From contig JAJEKV010000020.1 of assembly GCA_021234155.1 (NCBI GenBank), forward strand, positions 8,290,563-8,354,562: a stretch of 64,000 nt of DNA, written 5' to 3'. Origin of the DNA: Isoetes taiwanensis (taxonomy: Eukaryota; Streptophyta; Lycopodiopsida; Isoetales; Isoetaceae). Shown here piece by piece: positions 11,904 through 20,321 of this stretch. The notes below the pieces were generated by a model, which ran no database searches, had not been told where the DNA came from, and saw only the letters and a program-made list of their open reading frames with translations. Every line of letters begins with the position of its first letter. Position 1 is the first letter of the stretch. The position numbers and the translations under genes are program-made.

Positions 11904-12700
11904 CCACAACTTATCCCGAGGCACTGTGTCAAAAGCCTTTGCGAAATCCACAAAGCAACAGTACAGATTCTGGCGTCGATTCCGGCTATCCTCTATGAGT
12001 GTTCGCAGAGTGAAGATATGGTCAATAGTAGAATGCCGGGGGCGGAAGCCTGCCTGCGTGCGAGCCCGCACTTCTCCATCCTCTGCCCAAAGTGTCAATC
12101 GCCGCTCAAGAATCCCGGCAAGCAACTTGGCAAAGACAGAACTGACCATAATGGTACGATAGTTGGTGGCGGTCGGGGGTCCCCCGCTTTGTATATGGGC
12201 ACAACTTTACCGTAGTCCGTCGGGGGAAGCCTTCTTGCAATGTCCTATTGAAGAGTCTTTGGAGAACCCGCACCATTGGGGGCCGCCCACTTGAGAAGCT
12301 CACCGCATACCATCGAAATCTGTTGCCTTCCCGTTAGCGGCGTTGCGCGCCCATTATGACATCCCCTTCAAGAATGACCCGCTAGGCTAGGCACATGAGG
12401 TACTGGGTGCCCGGCTTCCCATTGGGTCATACACCGCCAAGCAAGTATCTCACCCATTGTTCCGGGTAATATTTCCTGGCCAGGCAAGCTTACTCAAGAC
12501 CTTTCTCCGTAAGGCCATAGGGTGGCAGCCTAGAAGACCAAACATCTCATTCTTTGGTGAAGTTCGCAAGGTACCGGCTTTCTTGGTCTTGAGGAAGGAG
12601 TGGTATTGACGGACGGCCCGGGCGGGCGAATGGTGGGGTCCAAAGACTTGGCGGAGCCATCGTTTCAGCTCCCCGACATTCGCCATCGAACCCGATGATT
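11904..12700 (-). pseudogene. LINE family 2 copy A: reverse transcriptase N-terminal half
   Basis: Reading down from 12,700: GELKRWLRQVFGPHHSPARA and RQYHSFLKTKKAG align with ELKRTLRQVTDPISRPQA and SQYRSFLKNKKARYL of copy B. Then come a degraded MGLWR-type region and VSSVFAKLLAGILERRLTLW, GFRPRHSTIDHIFTLRTLIE and CCFVDFAKAFDTVPRDKLW (motif A with catalytic Asp). The frame stops at the left edge because the 4.05-kb transposon is inserted there. Frameshifts near 12.15-12.45 kb make it non-functional. Confidence 0.82.
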
Positions 12701-12779
12701 GGGGGGTTGTGGTTGCAGCCCCGTGGATCGCCGAGAGCCGGTCTCTCCCAAAGCATCATCTCCCTACCCTCGGCGGAGC

Positions 12780-13592
12780 TGGTTCACCGGGCCGCCTGCT
12801 GTTGAAGTGTGGGGAGCACGCTCTCAAGCGGAAGATGACCACCCGGGGCGACATCGTGGCCAATTCCATGACGACTCGCCTTTCCAATGGTCACAGGTGC
12901 TGGGAACATCATCCGGTCCAAGATCCGTGTTGCGAGGTCCGGAAGTGAGATGTTCTCCCGACTCCTCCGTCGCCCCGCGACTACCACATTGCGGCTCCTC
13001 GCCTCCTGTTCTCGGTTCGGGGGGCCGCACTGTGTGTTGGTTGAGGTGGGTGAGGCATAAGCCGTGGGCCGGCCCGGGGTGGTGGCGGCCCGGCGTGATC
13101 TGATGTGTCCGCAGCATGTGTTCCAGGTTGACGTCCTGTAGGTTGGTGGGTTCGCGGGGTTGGTGTGTTCTTTCTTTGTGGTTTACGTTCTCCGGTCCGG
13201 AGCTCGGCTCTTGCGGGGCGTTGTCATGTCTTGCCATCTCCCGCGTGCAATGGCGGGAGTTGCTCATGTGCCTCGGCATGGAGGCCCTTGCCTTGCTGGG
13301 CAACGGCGAAAGCTCCCTTGAGCTCCCCGTCTCGTGCTAAATCCTTACTCAAGAGCTTCGATTCTGCTGGCTAGCTTCCAAAGCGACACGGAATCCTTGT
13401 CTCACGATGGCGGCCTCCGCCCACCTCGGCGGGGGGCGGCTGTGCTCCTCGTCTTGCCGTGGCCTTAGCCTCCTCAACCTCGGCTGGATCCGGGGATGGG
13501 GGGTTACGGTGTCTCTGCTCTACACGGTTCCTGTCCTACGTCCCAGCTTCCATAGCTGCCAACACGGTGTCTACACGCCCCCTCATATCTGC
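12780..13592 (-). pseudogene. LINE family 2 copy A: ORF1 remnant
   Basis: A GC-rich open stretch (159 codons from 13,303 down to 12,824) is rich in Pro, Arg and His. Its end (LPDLATRILDRMMFPAPVTI) aligns with the ORF1 of copy B (ARGDEILSRMAFPIMVHIAR near 15,020-15,080). The adjoining downstream DNA jumps straight to the pre-RT region, so the endonuclease has been deleted. ORF1 proteins of LINEs bind the RNA; no specific domain can be assigned here. Confidence 0.6.
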
Positions 13593-13930
13593 AATATATT
13601 GAAACTTAATCAATAATAAATTATATAATTTTTTTAAAGATAAGCATAATCATTTAATTAATTATAAATCTAAAACTTTCTTTAAATATTTTAAAAATAC
13701 AGAGTTGATTTTAGATGAAAATATAATTCTAAATAAATCAAAGCAAAAATAAATTTTGAAAGAAATTTTATACTTTAGCAACTATCATATTTTTAATCTA
13801 AAGATAAACAAAACAAATGATTAAAATCAATAAGAGTTAAAAATATTGTTCATCATACCATGGCATCTTTGAAGTATATCTATTAGATTTGAATAAGTCT
13901 AAATTTTGTTACATATACCACATATTCAAA

Positions 13931-14126
13931 AAGCTTTTTGCTCATCTATGAGCACTTTGTGAGCCAGCTCACAGGATGAATTCACCAAATCTATTTGGTT
14001 CTAAAAGCATATCAAAGCCACGGTCAGAAAGCTTTTTGCTCATCTATGAGCACTTTGTGAGCCAGCTCACAGGATGAATTCACCGAATCTATTTGGTTCT
14101 AAAAACATATCAAAGCCGCGGTCAGT
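13931..14126. repeat. 98-bp tandem duplication with two hairpins per unit
   Basis: Units 13,931-14,028 and 14,029-14,126 are almost identical. Each contains GCTCATCTATGAGC (6-bp stem) and TGTGAGCCAGCTCACA (7-bp stem). It lies in the short spacer between AT-rich TIR copies 2 and 3. Confidence 0.9.
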
Positions 14127-14399
14127 GAGAAATAATCTAACATAAATCTAGTAAACAATAACAATAAGAAAAATAAGCTAACATAAAACTAGTATATATA
14201 CCTGTAACTTCTCTGCTTATACGTGCGAAGGAAGATTAGATATTCCTGGCAGAATTTTTTCTATCTCGGGAGCTTCGTTCTCCATAAACAATTGCGTCGA
14301 TAGCAACTTGGACTTATTCAAATTTAATAGATAACGCTTCAAGGACACCATTATAAGAATATATATATTATATTTAATTCTTCTTACAGGATAAGCAGG

Positions 14400-15480
14400 G
14401 CCTTGCAGACTTGCGAGCTCGCGTGGATTCCATCCTCACCACCATGCAGACTATGGCAGGCGACAAACAGGGTGTTGAGCAGGATACAGTGGCAACTATT
14501 TCCCGCCTCAAGTCAGAGACAGAGGGGTATGCCACCGTGTGTCTGAAACGTCCCGAGCCCTTGTCGGGGCCAGCCAGGACAGGCCGAGAACCCCGCAGAG
14601 GTAGGGCGGAGACACGGGATCGGAGATTCGGGGGCTCAAAGCAACCATTGCCCGGCAAGACGGTGGCCTCCATGCCGAGGTCCATGAACACCGCGGCCGC
14701 TTGCGAGTGAGTTGGCCAAGCGGCGGAGGCTCCAACAGGGCTAGGCTCCCACTCCGCGGCAGAGGCCGCAACACGGGGACAGCCAAACGCCGCGTGCCCC
14801 ACGGCCATGGGTCGCCAAGCAGGCGGACAAACACCACCTCCTCCAGCTCACACACCACGTCGCCCCTCGGGCCGTGAGCAGCCCACACGCCCCCGCCAAC
14901 GGAGTCACCGGGCGGGGGCGGCTAATGTTGCCCCCCTTCGGTGAGCGGCCAGGAGGCGGAGTCGCCGACGCCATAACGTGGTGGTATGCGTGGACTCTGA
15001 GGAGGCAGGAGAAGATCTCGTCAGCGCGTGGGGATGAGATCCTATCTCGAATGGCATTCCCGATCATGGTACACATTGCTAGAGCAAGCGCCTTGGGACT
15101 CGGGCCGCATGGTCGCCAAGCGTGTTGTTACCTTCACGGTGGCAGACATGCGAGTACGTGAGACCGTCCTGCGTCAGAGTAGGCAATTGAAGGGGACTGC
15201 TCTGTATGTTGACCAGGACCTCACCCGGGATGCAACAGAGTCCCGTCGGCAGCGGCTGGCCTGTGTCGGGACGCCCGTCGTGGGGGGGCTGCCTTGTCCG
15301 GGAAGCCGCGATTTTCGGGCCGGCTGGCGAGGTCGCCCGATGCAATGCGTCAGGCTGCTGCCACTCCTGCTTCTGCTGCTGCTGCCACTACCTCCCGCCG
15401 CTCCGACTGCTGCTCAGACGCCGCACACTGCTCCCCCTGCAACCGGGGCAGATCATCGAGCGTCCACATCGAATGCCAAC
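14400..15480 (+). pseudogene. LINE copy B ORF1-like region
   Basis: GC-rich frames with changing phase. The first (14,411-14,710) begins RARVDSILTTMQTMAGDKQG, which could form a short coiled coil. A later frame contains ARGDEILSRMAFPIMVHIAR, shared with copy A. No zinc knuckle was recognised. The role as an RNA-binding ORF1 protein is inferred from position upstream of the endonuclease. Confidence 0.5.
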
Positions 15481-16300
15481 AAATAGGAACTGTGCCTCCG
15501 GATGGTGTCTTGAACCGCCGGGGGCTTCCCTGGCGAAAAGGCGAAATCTCAACTCTATTGCACCAGATATGGATCTCATTTTCCTCATGGAGACATGGGA
15601 GCATGCAGGGCACAGATTATCGGACCTCCCAGGCTATCTGCATTTCTCGGTGTTCAATGAGTGCACAGGCAAGCGAGGGCATGGCGGCGTTGCCTGCTAC
15701 TACCGTGCAACCTTGAGGCACTCAGTCTCGTTGCACAAAACAGACAGGCACAATCGCTACTTGTGGGTGCGCGTGCAGCATGACAGTGGCGACACTCTCC
15801 TCATAGCAGCATGCTACTTTCCACATCTTGAAGCAACTTCTATCACACTCATTTGGATGTGGATCGATTGGAGCCCTATGTCGATCTATATGATGACATC
15901 TGGCCAAGACAAACAATTGGGTGGTTATGTTGCTTGGCGACTTTAATGCACGCACACGAGGCCGAAAGCGGTGTTCAAAAATTTGATCCCCCGGGAGGGC
16001 GTCTTGCGGTTGAACCCCGCAGAGGTGGCTTGGTCAAGGATATCGATGACAACCATATTTTCTCGCGCTATGGCGGTTGTTGTTGCTAGGTAGTATCTTT
16101 GACCCGGTTATTTGTAATGGGCGGCACAATGGCCGTCTTCCGGTTGCTACACTTGTAGACAGGGAGAACCAAGGGGCGGCTCCGGTGTGGTGGATTATCT
16201 GGCTGGTTGAGGAACGAGATCTGCACACGTTACTCATTTTTCCATCGGGGACGGACACTTTCGGGGCGAGGAAGTAGATTCCACCACCGGCCCCTGTTCA
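15480..16300 (+). pseudogene. LINE copy B apurinic-type endonuclease domain
   Basis: The domain can be followed through frameshifts. PDMDLIFLMETWEHAG carries the catalytic Glu. HGGVACYYRATL and DTLLIAACYFPHLEA are core strands. A frame near 15,920-15,960 reads MLLGDFNARTRGRK, the family's GDFN motif. Near 16,185-16,300 there are remnants of VVDYLAG and HHRPL, matching the C-terminal VxDY and SDHxPL boxes. In live LINEs this domain nicks the target DNA. Here at least three frameshifts break it. Confidence 0.75.
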
Positions 16301-16489
16301 TGCATCTCCATTGGGAGGCTTCCCGTGCACCTGCTGCTTCAACACACCGGGTGCCCCAGCTGCGCCTGGACTACGACCGTGCAGGGACCTATGCCCAGCT
16401 GCTTGAGCACGATCTGGCGGGACTGCTGCAACTCCCGCACACTTCAAGAGCAATCTGGAGCCGACTTCGCTGCCGGCGGCGGTTTCTTG

Positions 16490-18780
16490 AAAGATGCTTT
16501 GGGAGAGGCCGCTCACGCGCGAACCCGCGAGCACTACCACCTTTCCCCGCAACAAATGGTTTGATGATGAGTGTCGGGAGCTCAAACGCACACTCCGGCA
16601 AGTCACTGATCCCATCTCCCGCCCACAGGCCATCAGTCAATACCGCTCCTTTCTCAAGAACAAGAAGGCCAGATACCTTGCAGAGCATCGACAACGATGT
16701 TTGGTCTCCTGGACCGGCACCCCAGACGTTACGGAGAAGGGTCTTGAGCAAGCAAGCTGCACCCACGGGAACATCACCTCGGAGCAATGGGTACGGTATT
16801 TGCAATACGGTATGCGACGACCGCTTCGGGGCCGGGCACCGATCCCTCCACAGATAGGCATGGCTCGGTTATCCGCGAAGGGGATGTTATCATGGGCCTC
16901 TGGCGTCTAGCTAATGGGAAGGCAGCAGATTTAGATGGCATGCGTGGCAAAACTTCGAAATGGGCTGGGCCTCCATCGGTGCTGTCCTCCGCGGCATTGT
17001 TCAATAAAGCATTGCAAGAAGGCTTCCCTACGCAATGGACCACTAGCAGAGTAGTGCCCATCTACAAAGCAGGGGACCCTCAATGCCCGGCCAACTACCG
17101 TACTATTATGGTCAGCTCTCTCTTTGCAAAACTGTTGGGCGGCATCCTTGAGCGGTGACAAATATGGGCAGAGGGAAACAGAGGTGCGAAGCTTTTACAT
17201 TGGCGGGTTTCCGCCCGGACATTCCACCATTGATCATATCTTCACTCTGCGCACATTGATTGAGGATAGCGGGAATCGCCCGGCGGAACCATGCATTGTT
17301 GTTTCGTTGATTTTGCAAAAGCGTTCGACACAGTACCCCGCAACAAGCTCTCGGGACCGATTGCGGCGGTACCGGGACCCCCGACTTGCGAGAATGCAAG
17401 ATATAGGTCATGCGAGGCATGCTCGGGCCGTATCACATCAGCAAAGACAACCGGTAATCGGTAGCATTGGAGTCGCGTCGGGGTTGCCCCCTCTCCCCAC
17501 ACTCTTTGGCCTATACATTGATCGGGTTGGAAGATTGGCTCTCGAGCATGGAGGTGCGCGCCGCGTCTCATGCATCACACAATCCGACAACTCATATATC
17601 TTGGCGATGTCAACCTCATGGCCTACACTCTGGAGGACATGCGGCGTCACTGGATGCTCTTGACACTTTTTGCCAATTCAGCGGCATGCGAGTGAACTTG
17701 GCCAAAACTAGGGTGTTTGCTAGTTGCATCGTCCGTCGACCAAGGCTTCCCACCTTCACTTACCGGGGGCAAGAGGTAGAGGTGGCCCCAACCTACAAGT
17801 ACTTGGGGATTGAGTTCTCAACTACCACCCATTGGGATCGCGGCTGTCGGTTCTTGGGGTCCGCGGCGGGTTGGAAAGCACTATATGCCATGCGTAACAA
17901 GACCCACAAAGCGGTTATGCGCTGGGGCCACCAATCACATTTGTTTGGGCCTTGGTTGAGCGGTCTGTTGTATGGGGCAGAAGTATGGGGTCCCGGTCAT
18001 CTCCCTCAACACATGGAATGACCTCGGCGGTCGCGAAAGGCCTTCTTGGCACGGGCCCCGGGGTGAAGTCCACGCTTTATACCAGATCCTACTCTAGGAG
18101 ACGGGCTTTCTACCCCTTCAACGGGTCTGCATTGGAACGCCATATCGTTTACTTCCAAAAGGTGGTCGATATGGCTGATACACGCTGTGCCCATCTTGCT
18201 TTGACCACGGGCGATGGGTCCCCAACGCTGAAATCTCTTTGGAAAGACAAGCAAGCTCGGTGGTTCTCACGCGGGCGCAGTAAAACAGATCGCCCGTCGG
18301 GACAAAGAAAGATCGCAGGCACTTAAACTGTACCTAGATGCTACTTTCCTTCGCAAAGCTCGGGATCTGAGGCTCTCGGCGCGACGTTAAGCTGGCACAC
18401 TATCGCCAACAAGTCAATCCTAGGCTCACAAGAGGCCCGCACCCAAGATTTGTACACCCAAATTGCCCATAAAGAAGCGCCAAACTTATAGCTTCCATTC
18501 AAGACGGGGTGCACATCGCCTCGCATTGAAACAGGCGTTGGGCTCGGGAAGCACGAGAGCAAAGGCTTTGCCCGTGTTGCCACCAGTAGCGATTGAGGAT
18601 GAATGTCATACCCTCGGAACTGCGGCATTTGCCCATATCCGAGAGAGGTATGTTCGACTACTAGTGCCTGGCCAGCCGTTGCATCAGTTATTGACTACGG
18701 CGTCAGTGGGTTTGTTGGGATCATACCTCCAGGAGGTTATGGATGCACGGACGCGTTTGTGTCCTACGGGACGGTCTTGA
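16490..18780 (+). pseudogene. LINE copy B reverse transcriptase and C-terminal region
   Basis: FDDECRELKRTLRQVTDP starts the RT linker. GLWRLANGKAADLDGM, VVPIYKAGDPQCPANYRTIM and SSLFAKLLGGILER are RT motifs 0-2. The motif A region near 17,300 is frameshifted and still readable as CCFVDFAKAFDTVP-like sequence. Motif C near 17,590 is degraded: the YADD position reads YLGD. Downstream lie FSGMRVNLAKTRVF and APTYKYLGIEFST, then the C-terminal IEDECHTLGTAAFAHIRERY, a ruined zinc knuckle. Not functional. Confidence 0.8.
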
Positions 18781-18835
18781 ACTGTCCTATGCAATTGTAC
18801 AGTGTGCCAGCATGCTTATTACTGCTAAGGTTTTT

Positions 18836-18861
18836 CCCTCGAAAACCCTTCGGGGCAGGGG
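18836..18861 (+). other. LINE 3'-UTR hairpin with UUCG loop (copy B)
   Basis: CCCTCG, then AAAA, then CCCTTCGGGG and CAGGGG, flanked by T runs. It corresponds to the inverted structure at 6340-6365 in copy A. The loop and inner stem are identical in both copies; the outer arms differ at two positions. Confidence 0.6.
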
Positions 18862-19687
18862 TTTTTTAATCCTGTCAGTAATATGCTTGCTGCTCTCTTT
18901 TTGTTTGGGTCCCATAGGCCAATTGGTCTCCGTGGACGCTAAAAACCTATTCTATTCTATTCTATTCTTAATTGTTATAATTTTTATGAGTTTTAATTAT
19001 ATAAGTTTATCTTTAAGTTAAGATTTTAATGGTTATCAAAGCATAAAATTGGTTTCAAGCTAATTTTCACTTGATCCTATTTAAAATTAGACATTTCAAG
19101 AATAAAAAATTTCAATTTTCAGTGATTTAACAAATTTAAAATTTGGCAATCCTGATAATTTGTAAATGAAATCTGATAGTTCGATAAGCGATTAACTTAA
19201 AACTATTATAATAATTTTTTAATTTACAAATTTTTATACTTTTGAAAACACCTTTAAAAAAAGTTTCAGGCCGAAATCAATTAAATTATTAAGTTAATAT
19301 TTTAGTAATAACTATTGAATAATTTACTATTAGAAAATATATTGAAATTTAATCCATAATAAATTATACAATTGTTTTAAACATAAGCATAATCATTTAA
19401 TTAATTCTAAATCTAAATCCTTTTTTAAATATTTTGAAAAAGTAACCTTTATACAGAGTTTATTTTAGATGACTATATAATTCTAAATAAATCAAAGTGA
19501 AAATAAATTTTGAAAGAAATTTTATGCTTTAGCAACTATCATACCTTTAATCTAAAGATAAACAAAACAAATAATTAAAATCATGGCATCCTTGAAGTAG
19601 ATCTATTAGATTTGAATAAGTCTAAATTTTGTTAAATATAACATAAGGTTGAGGGACACGTAGACAACTTTGACAATTTTTTTTCAG

Positions 19688-19819
19688 ACAATAGACTGCA
19701 GGGTTGTAGCAGATGCAAATCCTCGTGAGATTTACAAGAGATTAAGCAGTGGTCGTCCGTTGGCAAGCTTTGATGGTAAGACAGTGACTTCTGCTGACTT
19801 CGTAGAGTGGTTTGCTTAA
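19688..19819 (+). CDS. Orphan terminal exon of an unrecognised host gene
   Basis: A pyrimidine-rich acceptor, ACAATTTTTTTTCAG, ends at 19,687 and is followed by 43 open codons and a TAA. The peptide starts TIDCRVVADANPREIYKRL and ends VTSADFVEWFA. Codon use, the absence of repeats and the acceptor make it look like a real last exon. I do not recognise the protein family. Upstream exons are not visible; 17 kb of nested elements lies just upstream (2.5-19.65 kb), so the intron may have been expanded by it or the gene may be cut off. Could instead be a captured gene fragment. Confidence 0.45.
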   Translation, partial: TIDCRVVADANPREIYKRLSSGRPLASFDGKTVTSADFVEWFA

Positions 19820-20321
19820 GTCCTTATGTCAAAGAATGTAGTGACAGTAAGGAGTTTAGCTCCCGACCAGAGAAAAAAAGAGCTAAAATATGAGTATACC
19901 GAAGTATACGTTGCGACTTGGAATTGGAGGGAGATAAATACTAGATTTATCTTATCATGGTGACGTATTTCATTTCATTTTTAGCAGGCTTGCCTAACTC
20001 GGGGTATATCATTCTCTCCACGTCAGCCAAATTTGAAGAGATCTACTAGATCTTCATGATTTTAGATCCATGGTTGAAAAATAAAAAGAAAATCAAGAAA
20101 ACTACTAAGACTCTAACATCACGAAAGATCGGTGGGAACAAAATCACCTGGAAGCCTTGGATGGCAATGCCATATGCGAATGGTTGTTGTTTTTTAGAGG
20201 CTTTTATTAGCCTTTTCTTTGCTTTTCTGCAATCAGGTGTCATAAATGTAGGTGCAAATATTGCTACTAGCATTTAATTATCACCTCTTTACACTATCCT
20301 ATTTTATTATATATTATCAGT
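19820..20321. other. Unique AT-rich spacer
   Basis: Possible 3' UTR of the exon above, followed by AT-rich DNA. A 73-codon open frame at 20,056-20,277 (plus) has no recognisable similarity and overlaps an equally long minus-strand frame, so it is not called as a gene. Confidence 0.4.

Larger units (their letters stand above)
6241..13592 (-). mobile_element. LINE family 2, copy A (minus strand), itself interrupted
   Basis: The GC-rich LINE has its 3' end at the left, with a (TATTC)n-type tail at 6241-6255, and its 5' end at 13,592. TSD AATATATT on both sides. A 4,053-bp TIR transposon (7851-11,903) splits the reverse transcriptase just after motif A. Order on the minus strand: ORF1 remnant (13.59-12.78 kb), RT N-terminal half (12.70-11.90 kb), then RT C-terminal half and 3' UTR (7.85-6.24 kb). 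Against copy B (14.38-18.96 kb) the endonuclease region is missing near 12.78 kb. The base composition contrasts sharply with the AT-rich host element. Confidence 0.85.
5806..13920. mobile_element. AT-rich TIR element, copy 2 (split by a 7.35-kb LINE composite)
   Basis: The left part (about 5806-6240) begins at once after copy 1 and matches its left part (GGACTTATTCAGATTTGATA near 5828). The right part (13,593-13,920) matches the right part of copy 1 and ends in ATTTGAATAAGTCTAAATTT and TTGTTACATATACC. The inserted DNA (6241-13,592) is flanked by an 8-bp duplication, AATATATT, at 6233-6240 and 13,593-13,600. Copies 1 and 2 are therefore in tandem, and both were hit by LINEs. Confidence 0.7.
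14383..18963 (+). mobile_element. LINE family 2, copy B (plus strand), near full length
   Basis: A GC-rich, 4.6-kb element inserted in AT-rich TIR copy 3. The candidate duplication ATTCTT is at 14,377-14,382 and 18,964-18,969. Order: ORF1-like region, apurinic-type endonuclease, reverse transcriptase, C-terminal region, 3' UTR and a (TATTC)n tail at 18,945-18,963. The 3' UTR (GGTTTTTCCC ... GGTCTCCGTGGACG) matches the inverted 3' end of copy A at 6,246-6,390. Many frameshifts and stops are present, so it is an old, dead copy, but it keeps the endonuclease that copy A lost. Confidence 0.85.
14307..19650. mobile_element. AT-rich TIR element, copy 3 (split by a LINE)
   Basis: The left end ACTTGGACTTATTCAAATTT begins near 14,311, and the element is interrupted after about 75 bases. 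It resumes near 18,964 with AATTGTTATAATTTTTATGA and ends near 19,645 with ATTTGAATAAGTCTAAATTT. The internal sequence matches copies 1 and 2 and supplies the uninterrupted version of the site where the family-1 LINE landed in copy 1. Confidence 0.7.

Noticed and set aside
14180-14300. Possible minus-strand exon (FMENEAPEIEKILPGISNL then stop)
   Set aside because: Protein-like and followed by CAGGTATAT, but it contains a stop before the donor and has no recognisable family.
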